From positions 7,167 to 71,166 of the forward strand of contig JBJEQJ010000042.1 of NCBI GenBank assembly GCA_051881695.1: a DNA stretch of 64,000 nucleotides, given 5' to 3'. The stretch is from CAYJFG01 sp051881695 (GTDB lineage Bacteria; Bacillota; Clostridia; Oscillospirales; Acutalibacteraceae). A model generated the notes under the pieces. That model saw only the letters and a program-made list of their open reading frames with translations. It searched no databases and was not told the origin of the DNA. Each line of letters opens with the position of its first letter. Position 1 is the stretch's first letter. Positions 7,613 to 15,961 of the stretch are shown here, in pieces. The translations under genes and the position numbers were made by a program.

Positions 7613-9675
7613 AACAGTATGATGCGAAGAAAATTTTAAATATAGCCCTGCTGGGGCACGGCGGCTCGGGAAAGACCTCTGTTGCAGAGTCTATGCTATA
7701 CCTTGCAGGTGCGTCTGACAGACTCGGTAAGGTTGGAGAGGGCAACACAATATGCGACTTTGACCCAGAGGAAATAAAGAGAAAGACATCTGTTATTACG
7801 GCAGTTGCTCCGATAGAATGGAAAAATTATAAAATGAACCTTATAGATACGCCCGGTCTGTTTGATTTTGCAGGCGGAGTATGTGAGGGTCTGCGTGCGG
7901 CAGATACTGCGCTTATTGTAGTATCCGGAAAAAACGGAGTAAACGTAGGAACAGAGAAGGCGGTAAAGCAGGCGGCTAAGCAGGGTCTTACAAAGGTGTT
8001 CTTTGTAAACGGTCTTTGCGACGAAAGCGCAAGATTTTACAGAGTATTTGAAACGCTCAAGGCTTCCTTCGGCCCGTCCGTCTGCCCTGTTGTTGTGCCG
8101 TATATAGTAGACGGTCAGGCTAATTGCTATGTTAATCTGCTTGAATATAAGGCGTATCTTTATGAGGACGGAAAAATGGTGCAGACTGCTATGCCTGATA
8201 TGGGCGACAGACTGGACGGCTTGCGTACAGCAATTTATGAGGCAGTTGCCGAAACAAGCGACGAAATGTTTGAAAAGTACTTCAGCGGCGAGGAGTTTAC
8301 CCCTGAGGAGGTAATAGTAGGAATAAGCAACGGTGTTAAAAACGGAACAATAAGCCCTGTTTTCTGTGGAGACGCACATAACACCTTTGGCATAGACCAG
8401 CTTTTAAACGGTCTTACATGGCTTGCGCCCAGTGCTGCCGATAAGGCAGGGGAAATTGCCGTTGACGTTGACGGCGAGCCTGTAGAGCTTACTGTAAATG
8501 AAAATGCAGCAGCGGCAGCAATAGTGTTTAAAACTATTGCAGACCCGTTTGTGGGTAAGCTTTCTTACTTTAAGGTAATATCGGGCAAGGTTTCGCCCGA
8601 TACCCCGCTTGTTAATATGCGTACGGGAAATCAGGAGCGCATAAACAAGGTTATGATAATTAAGGGTAAAAAGCAGGAGGATGCACCGTATATCGGCGCA
8701 GGTGATATAGGAGCAGTGGCAAAGCTGCAAAACACAAACACAGGTGATACGTTGTGCTCGCCTGCAAGGAAGGTAATTCTTGACGCTATTGAATATCCCG
8801 TTGCTACATATACAATGGCAATTTATCCTAAAACAAAGGGTGAAGAGGATAAGGTTGCGCAGGCGCTTGCAAGAATATGCGAGGAAGACCCGACAGTTAA
8901 GCTTGAAAACAACACAGAAACAAAGCAGATGCTTGTATCCGGCTTGGGTGAACAGCATTTAGACGTTGTTGTTTCTAAAATAAAGTCGAAATTCGGCGTT
9001 GAGGTTTATCTTGAAAAGCCAAAGGTTGCATATAGAGAAACCATACGCAAAAAGGTGCAGGTACAGGGCAAGCATAAAAAGCAAAGCGGTGGACACGGAC
9101 AGTTCGGCGATGTCTGGATAGAATTTGAGCCGTGTGACTGCGAGGGTCTGGAATTTGCCGAGAGAGTTGTAGGCGGAGCAGTGCCTAAGGGCTTTTTCCC
9201 TGCTGTTGAAAAGGGTCTCAGAGATTGCATTAAAAAAGGTCCTCTTGCAGGCTATCCTGTGGTAGGACTTAAGGCAACATTGTACGATGGCTCGTACCAT
9301 CCTGTTGACTCTAGCGAAATGTCGTTTAAAATGGCGGCCGGCATTGCGTATAAAAACGGCTTGCCTCAGGCTTCTCCGGTGCTTTTAGAGCCGATAGGCG
9401 CACTTAAAGCGACTGTTCCGGACAACAATATGGGCGACGTTATGGGTGAGGTGAACAAGCGCAGAGGAAGAGTACTTGGTATGAATCCCGGCGAGGACGG
9501 TATGCAGGTGGTTGAAGCAGAAGTGCCGATAGCTGAAATGGCAGACTTCTCAACTTATATCCGCCAGGTAACGCAGGGCAGAGGAAGCTACACCTTCGAG
9601 TTTGAACGCTATGAGGAGGCTCCTGCAAATATAACGCAAAAGGTAGTTGAAAGCGCAAGGGCGCAGGCTGAATAA
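7609..9675 (+). CDS. EF-G-like translational GTPase (paralogue, degenerate G4 motif)
   Basis: 688 residues, start TTG with GAAAGGAG 8 nt upstream. Domains follow elongation factor G: GTPase 1-280, domain II, then domains III-V with the EF-G C-terminus (VNKRRGRVLGM). The P-loop is GHGGSGKT (16-23), as in the EF-G paralogues of Firmicutes, and G3 is DTPG (80-83). The base-recognition motif, normally NKxD, reads N134-G-L-C-D138: the Lys is lost and the Asp falls one position later. The gene is therefore a second EF-G-like factor, not the main fusA, which sits with rpsL-rpsG in these bacteria. Its role could be ribosome recycling, rescue or protection, but this cannot be told from sequence. It has its own promoter and terminator. 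Confidence 0.85.
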   Translation: MKQYDAKKILNIALLGHGGSGKTSVAESMLYLAGASDRLGKVGEGNTICDFDPEEIKRKTSVITAVAPIEWKNYKMNLIDTPGLFDFAGGVCEGLRAADTALIVVSGKNGVNVGTEKAVKQAAKQGLTKVFFVNGLCDESARFYRVFETLKASFGPSVCPVVVPYIVDGQANCYVNLLEYKAYLYEDGKMVQTAMPDMGDRLDGLRTAIYEAVAETSDEMFEKYFSGEEFTPEEVIVGISNGVKNGTISPVFCGDAHNTFGIDQLLNGLTWLAPSAADKAGEIAVDVDGEPVELTVNENAAAAAIVFKTIADPFVGKLSYFKVISGKVSPDTPLVNMRTGNQERINKVMIIKGKKQEDAPYIGAGDIGAVAKLQNTNTGDTLCSPARKVILDAIEYPVATYTMAIYPKTKGEEDKVAQALARICEEDPTVKLENNTETKQMLVSGLGEQHLDVVVSKIKSKFGVEVYLEKPKVAYRETIRKKVQVQGKHKKQSGGHGQFGDVWIEFEPCDCEGLEFAERVVGGAVPKGFFPAVEKGLRDCIKKGPLAGYPVVGLKATLYDGSYHPVDSSEMSFKMAAGIAYKNGLPQASPVLLEPIGALKATVPDNNMGDVMGEVNKRRGRVLGMNPGEDGMQVVEAEVPIAEMADFSTYIRQVTQGRGSYTFEFERYEEAPANITQKVVESARAQAE

Positions 9676-9695
9676 AAGTAAATATAAATAGCATT

Positions 9696-9738
9696 AAAAA
9701 GCCGATACAGACGTTTAAGCTGCCTGTATCGGCTTTTT
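9696..9738 (+). terminator. bidirectional terminator
   Basis: 15-bp stem (AAAAAGCCGATACAG and complement) with a T run on each strand; closes the EF-G-like gene and can stop the opposing ABC/alkD operon. Confidence 0.85.
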
Positions 9739-9742
9739 GTCG

Positions 9743-9805
9743 GGGAAACACTGATTAAGTCGTTTGTGCAAACAGCTTTTTGGCGCGATTTGTTCAGTGT
9801 TTCCC
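9743..9805. repeat. 63-bp inverted-repeat element
   Basis: Perfect 12-bp inverted ends, GGGAAACACTGA (9743-9754) and its complement (9794-9805), flank 39 bp. The right part is similar to 29740-29776: both share GCGYGATTTGTTCAGTG plus TTCC. In both places the element touches the stop codon of a minus-strand gene. Possibly a small mobile or REP-like repeat. Confidence 0.6.
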
Positions 9806-10016
9806 TAGGTAAGCAGTTCTTTTTGTTTCTTTTGGCTGAAGCCTTTTAAAACTAAATTATACGATTCTGCGAGCAAATCCTTTAATAAGTTATCGGGAAC
9901 ATTTCCGTCTGCTTTTACCGAGTTCCAATGCACCTTATCCAATTCCATTCTGCCTTTAAATCCTTAGTAACGCCTTTTTTACTTAAAAGAAATTCATCTA
10001 TCCATTCGTATTTCAC
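9805..10016 (-). pseudogene. remnant of a MmcQ/YjbR-family gene (internal deletion and frameshift)
   Basis: Read on the minus strand, GTG at 10016 overlaps the stop of the upstream repair gene (GTGA) and has GGAGG before it. It encodes KYEWIDEFLLSKKGVTKDLK, the typical N-terminus of MmcQ/YjbR 'double-wing' DNA-binding proteins, then stops at 9915. In another frame the typical C-terminus follows (KVHWNSV...VPDNLLKDLLAESYNLV...) up to a TAG at 9805. About 40-50 central residues are missing. This is an intact start and end joined by an out-of-frame deletion, so no functional protein is expected. Confidence 0.75.
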
Positions 10017-10711
10017 AGTTTATTGCCTCCTTTACGCTTCATACTGCGAATTAAAGCCTTATCCTCAGCGCATACCCTGTTTGACTCCGTTATTTTCTGC
10101 AAGGTTTTATTGAAGGTGAAGTCATCAAGCGTACAGCCTTGAAGATATTTAAGCGTTAAATCACGGTATTTTACAAAGCAAACAGACAGCGCCCACGCCA
10201 CACCCATCTGTACATAATAATCCTTGCGGGAAACGCAGTCTAAAAGCGCAAGGGTATTTTCAATATACTCGTCGCAGATAAAGTAGTCAAGCAGCATTAT
10301 TACGCCGAAGCGTATAAAAAACTCTCTTTTATCGTTAAGATATGGCTTAATAAACTCTAACACCAAGGCCTTGTTTTTGTTTGCAATTTTCAGTCCGGCA
10401 CAAAAGCAGTCGCATACGGCCCAGTTGTCAATTTTCGGCACAAAGCTTTTAACATACTCCAAAACAGTATTTATATCAGCCTTAATCTGACCGATTACCA
10501 AACCCTGAAGCATAACCTCCTCAAAGGTGTCAGCCTCGGCAGTTTCAAGATAAGTGCGGTAATCGCCCCTTGCAAGCTCCTTTGCAAGCTTTCTTACAGC
10601 AGGTATGCGAACGCCTAAAATGCTTTCCGGGTCAATGTTAGGGATAAGCTTTGCGTTAAATTTTTTGTAATCGCTTTCTGCAAGCTTTTTAAGCTCCTGT
10701 TTTACGTCCAT
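10013..10711 (-). CDS. DNA alkylation repair protein (AlkD-like HEAT-repeat family)
   Basis: 232 residues, all alpha-helical repeats of the AlkD/AlkC-like family (PF08713). Recognisable stretches are GVRIPAVRKLAKEL near the N-terminus, the WAVCDCF segment near residue 97, and FIRFGVIMLLDYFI. The family removes or flips out alkylated bases; AlkD excises N3- and N7-alkyl purines. Small Firmicutes members like this one are poorly characterised, so the exact activity is inferred. The ATG overlaps the stop of the upstream permease (TAATG) and GAGGGA precedes it; the stop overlaps the GTG of the YjbR remnant. It is thus the third gene of an operon with the ABC exporter. Confidence 0.85.
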   Translation of the reverse strand: MDVKQELKKLAESDYKKFNAKLIPNIDPESILGVRIPAVRKLAKELARGDYRTYLETAEADTFEEVMLQGLVIGQIKADINTVLEYVKSFVPKIDNWAVCDCFCAGLKIANKNKALVLEFIKPYLNDKREFFIRFGVIMLLDYFICDEYIENTLALLDCVSRKDYYVQMGVAWALSVCFVKYRDLTLKYLQGCTLDDFTFNKTLQKITESNRVCAEDKALIRSMKRKGGNKL

Positions 10712-12339
10712 TATAATCCCTCATAAAGTCTTGTTCCCTTGGTATGCAGGAATAAAAGCGCCAGAAATACGGCAATTGCAAGGTAAACGGCGATTACAGC
10801 GTAAGAGATAAAATAGTATGCTCCCGCAAAGAAAGCTATTAAAACAGCTCCGCCTGTCGGAGGTAACATAAAGGCTATAGCAAGAAGAGTAGCAAGAATG
10901 ACGCTGCCGCTTTGCTTTATTACAGTGGTTTCGTTTGTCCAGTCAAATCTTGGCATAAGCAGATTTATTGCAACGCCTAAAAGTCCCGTAAAAACGCAGC
11001 AAAGCAGAGCAATAACAAAAATAAACAGTGCGTCTAAAATAGAAACATTTAAGAATATTACGCTTGTTGCAACGGGAATTAATATACCGGGAAGAGAAAC
11101 AACAGGCACAGTTAATGCCTTGCCTATGAAAATATCCATAGCTCTTACAGGGGCAGATTTAAGTATCCACAGTGTTTTTGCCTCCAGAGAAATACTCGGT
11201 GCGCTTATATCGTTCATACAGCAGCAAAGCGAAATTCCCGAACATAATGCAACCGGAATTATTCCCGGCGAGCCGGAAATAAGGGAGCTGATTCCGCCTA
11301 AAATATCTGCTCCGGCAAATATTATGCCTATTCCGAGTATTGCGGAAAAAATTGTACCGGCGCTGCAGTTAAAAATATAGCCCGGCATACTTAAGAAATA
11401 TCCAAGCTCCTTTTTAAGTAGAGAAATTCTTATATTTCCCGGCTTCATCGGCTTTTCGACATATTTTTTACCCTTTACAGCAGCCTTTTTTGTGATAATC
11501 TTTGTAAATTTAATTGATATAAACCAGAATATTGCGCAAGCAGGAACAATGCACATAAGCAGCACAAGCAGTATGTAAAGTATGTTTGCGTCCTGTACAG
11601 CAAGACCGAACCAATAAGCAGGAGGCATAAATGTTTTAATGCCCTGTGCAAGCTGTGGCATATTGGTTATCATATTATCCATTAAGCTGCTCAGGTTGAA
11701 GCAGCAGTACATATAAATACCGAAGAAAATAAAGCCGAAAATAGTTGCAACGATGTTTTTCCTTGGAAGCTTAGATGAGATGAAGCCGATGAAATAACCA
11801 AGTATGGCGGATATGGCAGTTGCAGCAAGCGGAAGAATAAGAATTCCGCACAGATAATATATAAAGCCCAATACAGAAAAACCGATGAATAATTGATATA
11901 CAACGCCGGCTGGTATAAGAATAAGCAGGCAGTAAACGCAGTTGAGAATGTGCAGCGTCAGAATACGGCTTAATAATATTGCAGAAGGCTTAATCGGCAT
12001 ACTTAACAGCAGCTCATTGTCCTTTGAATCAAACATATATGACTGTGCGGCAAATACGCTGCCTATAAGCGCAAAGCCGAGTGCACCTATAGCGGCAATA
12101 GAGAAATACGGCCATGTGTCCGTCTGCTGCTCCGCCATTACTAAGGCTATCGACATAAAAATCGTAGAGAAAAAGAATAGCATCATCAGCCCCAAAAAGC
12201 AAAACAGAACTGTAAGCAGGGCAACTCTGCCGTTGGAGGATTCCTGCGACGGAATACCGCGTTTATTCGACCGCCTTACCATTGACTGAAAGAGAGCCGA
12301 AAGCCGTATTTTAATAAGTAGCTTTAAGGTTTTAAGCAT
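10711..12339 (-). CDS. ABC exporter, membrane subunit
   Basis: 542 residues from the ATG at 12339, with about twelve hydrophobic helices and no ATPase motifs. A longer frame opens at 12372, but the ATG at 12339 (MLKTLKLLIKIRLS) has GGAGGAG right before it and overlaps the stop of the ATPase gene by 8 bp, so it is preferred. The protein resembles the putative ABC exporter permeases of Firmicutes (PF16949 type) that work with a separate ATPase. Substrate unknown. The coupled gene order ATPase-permease-alkD suggests that all are expressed together. Confidence 0.8.
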   Translation of the reverse strand: MLKTLKLLIKIRLSALFQSMVRRSNKRGIPSQESSNGRVALLTVLFCFLGLMMLFFFSTIFMSIALVMAEQQTDTWPYFSIAAIGALGFALIGSVFAAQSYMFDSKDNELLLSMPIKPSAILLSRILTLHILNCVYCLLILIPAGVVYQLFIGFSVLGFIYYLCGILILPLAATAISAILGYFIGFISSKLPRKNIVATIFGFIFFGIYMYCCFNLSSLMDNMITNMPQLAQGIKTFMPPAYWFGLAVQDANILYILLVLLMCIVPACAIFWFISIKFTKIITKKAAVKGKKYVEKPMKPGNIRISLLKKELGYFLSMPGYIFNCSAGTIFSAILGIGIIFAGADILGGISSLISGSPGIIPVALCSGISLCCCMNDISAPSISLEAKTLWILKSAPVRAMDIFIGKALTVPVVSLPGILIPVATSVIFLNVSILDALFIFVIALLCCVFTGLLGVAINLLMPRFDWTNETTVIKQSGSVILATLLAIAFMLPPTGGAVLIAFFAGAYYFISYAVIAVYLAIAVFLALLFLHTKGTRLYEGL

Positions 12340-13045
12340 GGTTCTCCTCCAATTCCAGGAATACGCTCTCAAGCGATGAGTTTCCCCTGACCTCCTGCGT
12401 ATCGCCGCTTACAACAAGACGACCGTTTTTAATTATGGCTATTTTATCACATAGCTTTTCTGCAACCTCAAGAACATGAGTGGAAAAGAATATAGCTCCG
12501 CCACGGTCGCACAGCTTACGCATTTCCTCCTTTATCTGGTGGGCGGCAAGCGGGTCAAGTCCGACAAACGGCTCATCCATTAAAATAAGCTTTGGACTGT
12601 GCATAAAGGCAGATATAAGCGCCAGCTTCTGCTTCATACCGTGAGAGTAGCTGTCAATAGGCTGTGCAAGGTTCTGCGTTATTCCGAACATATCTGCAAA
12701 GCGCTTAATCTCTTTTTCTCTTTCTTCCTTTGTCATTTCGTAAATGTCGGCTACAAAGTTTAAATACTTTATGCCCGGCATAAATTCGTATAAATCAGGA
12801 TTGTCAGGCAGGTACGCAATTTTCCTTTTACATTCCATAGGCTTTTCCTTGATTGACGCTCCGTCAATTAAAATTTCTCCGAAGTCAAAATCCAGCAGGC
12901 CGCAGCAGGCCTTTATGGTTGTTGTTTTTCCTGCTCCGTTATGACCGATAAAGCCATAAATTTCTCCGCTTTTAATTTCAATGCTCAAGTTATCTACGGC
13001 AAGCTTGTCACCGTAGCGCTTTGTCAAGTTGCTTATTTTCAGCAT
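12332..13045 (-). CDS. ABC transporter ATP-binding protein
   Basis: 237 residues with Walker A GHNGAGKTT (near residue 34), signature SYSHGMKQKLAL (near 132), Walker B LILMDEPFVGLDP and the switch His in STHVLEVAE. The signature SHGMKQ is common in ATPases of ABC-2 type exporters. It powers the adjacent membrane protein. GGTGAT lies before the ATG. No clear sigma-A promoter was identified in the short gap upstream. Confidence 0.92.
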   Translation of the reverse strand: MLKISNLTKRYGDKLAVDNLSIEIKSGEIYGFIGHNGAGKTTTIKACCGLLDFDFGEILIDGASIKEKPMECKRKIAYLPDNPDLYEFMPGIKYLNFVADIYEMTKEEREKEIKRFADMFGITQNLAQPIDSYSHGMKQKLALISAFMHSPKLILMDEPFVGLDPLAAHQIKEEMRKLCDRGGAIFFSTHVLEVAEKLCDKIAIIKNGRLVVSGDTQEVRGNSSLESVFLELEENHA

Positions 13046-13194
13046 TTTATCACCGTTACCTTATATTATTTCAGTTAAGTACTATTGCGTATTCTGATTA
13101 TATCATCAAAGCCTGTATATGGCAAACAAAACAAAGTAAAATGCATATAAAAGAGTGTAAGCTGTTGATTTGCCGGCACAATGTGAAATTATAG

Positions 13195-13234
13195 AAAAAA
13201 ATAACCGCCCTGTGTTAGTGCACAAGGCGGTTTT
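13195..13234 (-). terminator. terminator of tRNA-Thr
   Basis: On the minus strand AACCGCC..GGCGGTT stem with a second paired block (TTGTG/CACAG) and a T7 tract, 5 nt after the CCA end. Confidence 0.85.
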
Positions 13235-13238
13235 ACTC

Positions 13239-13314
13239 TGGAGCTGCTAACCGGATTCGAACCGGTGACCTCGTCCTTACCAAGGACGTGCTCTGCCTAC
13301 TGAGCCATAGCAGC
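13239..13314 (-). tRNA. tRNA-Thr (GGT)
   Basis: 76 nt including encoded CCA. Acceptor GCTGCTA pairs with TAGCAGC; anticodon stem CGTCC/GGACG frames the loop TTGGTAA, anticodon GGT; T loop GGTTCGAATCC is present. Confidence 0.96.
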
Positions 13315-13377
13315 AAAGGTTTATTCGGCATACAAAAACAAAGAAGATGAGCTTTCGTTTTTGAACGTCTGTCCATT

Positions 13378-13406
13378 ATTATACTATTATTAAAGGCTTA
13401 GGTCAA
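13378..13406 (-). promoter_or_regulatory. promoter of tRNA-Thr
   Basis: Minus strand TTGACC, 17-bp spacer, TATAAT, ending about 64 nt before the tRNA. Confidence 0.85.
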
Positions 13407-13532
13407 TAGTTTACAGACAAAAATTTGCGAGTTGAAATTTATTTTGCTGCTTACTGATTGTTATGTGTTTTATGATTCAATGTTTTCTTAAACGTATTTC
13501 GGAAAATTTCGGTATAATTAGTACGCTATAAA

Positions 13533-13566
13533 AAATAACCGTCCCAATCTACTTGGACGGTTATTT
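13533..13566 (-). terminator. terminator downstream of the 49-residue membrane protein
   Basis: Perfect 12-bp stem (AAATAACCGTCC and complement), 10-nt loop, T/A rich on both sides so it may work both ways. The rest of 13407-13681 holds no gene I can support. Confidence 0.7.
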
Positions 13567-13681
13567 AAACGTTGTCTTTTGATTAACCGTTTTGAACGGC
13601 TGTTTTTTAACTTTACTGTGGAATTAATGCTTGCTAAACGGTATGAGCGCAGATAATTATAAAAGGAAAATATAAGACCTC

Positions 13682-13831
13682 TTACTGAATAGAGCAGTCT
13701 AAGTACCTTTCAAGCTCTTCGTCATCTTTTCTTTTTTTCTCTTTAATAATAACAAATGCTGTCACAGCGGCACACAGAGCAGCTGCAGAAGCGATAATTG
13801 CAAGTATAATGCCAAGCTTACTTCTTTTCAT
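13682..13831 (-). CDS. small single-pass membrane protein, 49 residues
   Basis: MKRSKLGIILAIIASAAALC begins the protein; residues 6-28 form one transmembrane helix, followed by a charged tail (KEKKRKDDEELERYLD). It is a real gene on context: GGGGG ribosome site 7 nt before the ATG, a perfect promoter (TTGACA-17-TATTAT) just upstream and a strong hairpin downstream. I do not recognise a family. Orientation is likely N-out or a short-anchored cytoplasmic tail; function unknown. Confidence 0.7.
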   Translation of the reverse strand: MKRSKLGIILAIIASAAALCAAVTAFVIIKEKKRKDDEELERYLDCSIQ

Positions 13832-13872
13832 AACAATACCCCCAAGTAAATATATACTTATTTTACAAATAT

Positions 13873-13901
13873 ATAATACCCATATTTCTTAATTTTGTCA
13901 A
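13873..13901 (-). promoter_or_regulatory. promoter of the 49-residue protein
   Basis: Minus strand TTGACA (13896-13901), 17-bp spacer, TATTAT (13873-13878). Confidence 0.8.
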
Positions 13902-14023
13902 CGGCTGCAAAGAAAAATTTAAAATATTTATATTCTATTAACAAAAAGAAAGCATAATTTTTGACAGTAATGACCCAAAGACTGTGGTATTGCGCCAAAA
14001 GCAATAAAGGTAAAGAACGAAAA

Positions 14024-14052
14024 ACAAAAAAAGCAGGGCATACGCTCTGCTT
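14024..14052 (-). terminator. terminator of rpsT
   Basis: Minus strand AAGCAGAGC-GTAT-GCCCTGCTT hairpin followed by a T7 tract. Confidence 0.85.
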
Positions 14053-14078
14053 TAACTTTTGTACTCATATTTAATGCC

Positions 14079-14339
14079 TTATGCAGAAGCATTAACCTTG
14101 CGGGCAAGTGCGGACTTGTATCTTGCAGCGGTGTTCTTGTGGAGTATTCCCTTTGAGCAAGCCTGATCCAGCTTCTTCATTGCAAGACGAACTGCCTCTG
14201 TCTTGTCGGCTGAGTTATTCTCAACTGCGGCATATGCTTTTTTGAGTGTAGTCTTTAAAGCAGATTTAAAAGCTTTGTTGTTAGCTGTTTTTACAGCGGT
14301 TACCTTTACGCGTTTTTTTGCTGATTTAATATTTGGCAT
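14079..14339 (-). CDS. rpsT: Ribosomal protein S20
   Basis: 86 residues, the usual length. MPNIKSAKKRVKV is the conserved start and ACSKGILHKNTAARYKSAL the conserved C-terminal half; the chain is very basic as expected of a 16S-binding primary protein. AAGGAGGTG lies 6 nt before the ATG. Monocistronic, with its own terminator. Confidence 0.97.
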   Translation of the reverse strand: MPNIKSAKKRVKVTAVKTANNKAFKSALKTTLKKAYAAVENNSADKTEAVRLAMKKLDQACSKGILHKNTAARYKSALARKVNASA

Positions 14340-14471
14340 TGTCCCACCTCCTTATTTAAGCTCGTGTACAAGTTATAATAACATTATTTGAGCAAAAAAG
14401 CAAGTGTTTTTCATAAAATTTTTACTTTTACATAAAACTTCCTGCGTTTTTCACATTGCGGTAATAATATT

Positions 14472-15020
14472 TTACAGCACTGTGCGCAAAACTGCAATAA
14501 GTATAAGCAAAATACCCGATAAAACAGAAAACGTACTATCAGGCAGAAGCCTTAAAACCGTTATTCTTTTTCCAAGCTCAATTCCCGTACATAAAAATGT
14601 AAGCTGAAAAAAGCCGACAATAAACGGAATAAAATATGAGCTTGTGCCGGAGCAGGAATAGCCGATTCCCGCCCCGAAGGAGTCTACCGACAGAGCAATA
14701 CCTAAAAAAAGCGCTTCTTTGCTGTCTATATAAGCTGAGCTGTCAGCGTCAAAGCTTTCCGGCTTTTTCAAAAGGTTAGAGCATACAATGTAAATTCCGA
14801 GAGCTGTAAGCAGTACACTGCCGAGATATTCAGTTATCTGCATAGGGATAATGTGCCAAATAATTTCGCCGAAAAATAAAGCTGAAGCAGTAAAAACAAC
14901 TGAAATAACAGTGGTAACAAGCTTTGCACCCATTGTTGTGCGAATGTTCCTGAGCCCGTAGGTTATGCCTATGCCCAGTGCGTCTATACTAAGCGATATG
15001 CAGAAGATTATACTGCTCAA
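14472..15020 (-). CDS. ytaF: Sporulation membrane protein YtaF (MntP-like fold)
   Basis: 182 residues, six hydrophobic helices in two repeats with the acidic motifs SLSIDALGIGITYGL and ALSVDSFGAGIGYS, which correspond to the DxxxxG motifs of the MntP manganese exporter fold. Length and spacing fit YtaF, a Firmicutes sporulation protein, better than MntP. The only start is TTG at 15020, with GGGGGG about 8 nt upstream. The gap before it (15021-15193) contains a perfect 9-bp stem hairpin at 15159-15180 and no metal riboswitch I can recognise. Function in spore formation is known for the family only in outline. Confidence 0.75.
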   Translation of the reverse strand: MSSIIFCISLSIDALGIGITYGLRNIRTTMGAKLVTTVISVVFTASALFFGEIIWHIIPMQITEYLGSVLLTALGIYIVCSNLLKKPESFDADSSAYIDSKEALFLGIALSVDSFGAGIGYSCSGTSSYFIPFIVGFFQLTFLCTGIELGKRITVLRLLPDSTFSVLSGILLILIAVLRTVL

Positions 15021-15193
15021 AAAAACGCCCCCCTTAATTTATGCTATGCATAAATAAGAAAAGGCGTTATTGCGGTGTTCAGAGCAAAGCAGGGATAAAA
15101 TACAGCAAATAATTTACCGCTTTTTAAGGTGCCGTTTGATTGCAGGCTGCGAACAATCGCTGTAAAAGCTGTTTTACAGCTGTCGCTTGTCGA

Positions 15194-15529
15194 TTAAAGC
15201 GAGAAAATCGCCACTCCGCCGATAATCAGCAAAAGTCCTGCAAGCTTCTTTTTGCCGATTTTCTCTTTAAAAATAATTCTGCTCATTATCGCAACAAAAA
15301 TATATGTAGTTGCGGCTATTGCGTGAGCAATTTTAAGCGGAATGAACTTCATAATATATATGTTTGCAATCAGAGTTGCCGCCAGAATTGCATAAGAGGT
15401 TATTACCCAAGGGTTTAGATACTCCCGTATTTTTGACGGATACTCCTTTTTTGAGCTTATATTAAGCAGAATTTGAGAAACTGCCGACGCAAAGGCAGTA
15501 ATCAATATAAAAAAATAATACTTAGTCAT
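15194..15529 (-). CDS. EamA/SMR-type four-helix membrane protein (ArnE/ArnF-like half B)
   Basis: 111 residues, four transmembrane helices, hydrophobic EamA/small-multidrug-resistance fold (SQILLNISSKK, AHAIAATTYIFVAIMSRIIFKE). The length equals that of ArnE, one half of the heterodimeric flippase that moves aminoarabinose-phosphoundecaprenol in Gram-negatives. Its ATG overlaps the stop of the upstream 118-residue partner by 8 bp, so the two are translationally coupled and probably form a heterodimer. In this cluster a role in flipping a lipid-linked modified sugar is likely; generic drug export is the alternative. Confidence 0.75.
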   Translation of the reverse strand: MTKYYFFILITAFASAVSQILLNISSKKEYPSKIREYLNPWVITSYAILAATLIANIYIMKFIPLKIAHAIAATTYIFVAIMSRIIFKEKIGKKKLAGLLLIIGGVAIFSL

Positions 15530-15878
15530 CCTTTTGCACCACCAATACTACGCCTGCAATTATCATAACTGCACCTAACACGTTAAATAAGGTTATTCCC
15601 TCGCCGAAAATCAGAACGCTGAACAAAAGCACCCAAATAGTAGTAACGCTTTTGTTAGAATACGCAACAGACGGCTCAAACGGTTTTATTGCCTGCTGCC
15701 ATAATATTGCATATACTCCAAGCGATAGGACAATGCCGCCCATACACAAAATGTACGGCAGCGACAAAAAATTAAAACCGGAGGCAATTTTAGAAAGTAT
15801 TGTTGTGGCGGTATATATGAGAATTGTAAAGTGCAAAAACAAATAATTCTTTGCCCTTGACATATCAAGCTTTTTCAT
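15522..15878 (-). CDS. EamA/SMR-type four-helix membrane protein (ArnE/ArnF-like half A)
   Basis: 118 residues, four transmembrane helices with the typical SMR-like C-terminal half (SNKSVTTIWVLLFSVLIFGE, then LGAVMIIAGV). It is the first half of a coupled pair with the next gene (8-bp overlap). The pair lies downstream of acyltransferase, epimerase, ATP-grasp and ArnC-like genes on the same strand, which fits a flippase for an undecaprenyl-linked product. Residues that would fix the substrate cannot be judged. Confidence 0.75.
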   Translation of the reverse strand: MKKLDMSRAKNYLFLHFTILIYTATTILSKIASGFNFLSLPYILCMGGIVLSLGVYAILWQQAIKPFEPSVAYSNKSVTTIWVLLFSVLIFGEGITLFNVLGAVMIIAGVVLVVQKDD

Positions 15879-15961
15879 TTATGTACATTACCTCTTTTGC
15901 AGAATACTTTGTGTAAAAATTATCTCTATAAATAAGAAGCTTACATAGGCTGTGCGGTGAA

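Noticed and set aside
15021..15193. manganese (yybP-ykoY) riboswitch before ytaF
   Set aside because: A 9-bp hairpin exists but the conserved riboswitch core could not be found.
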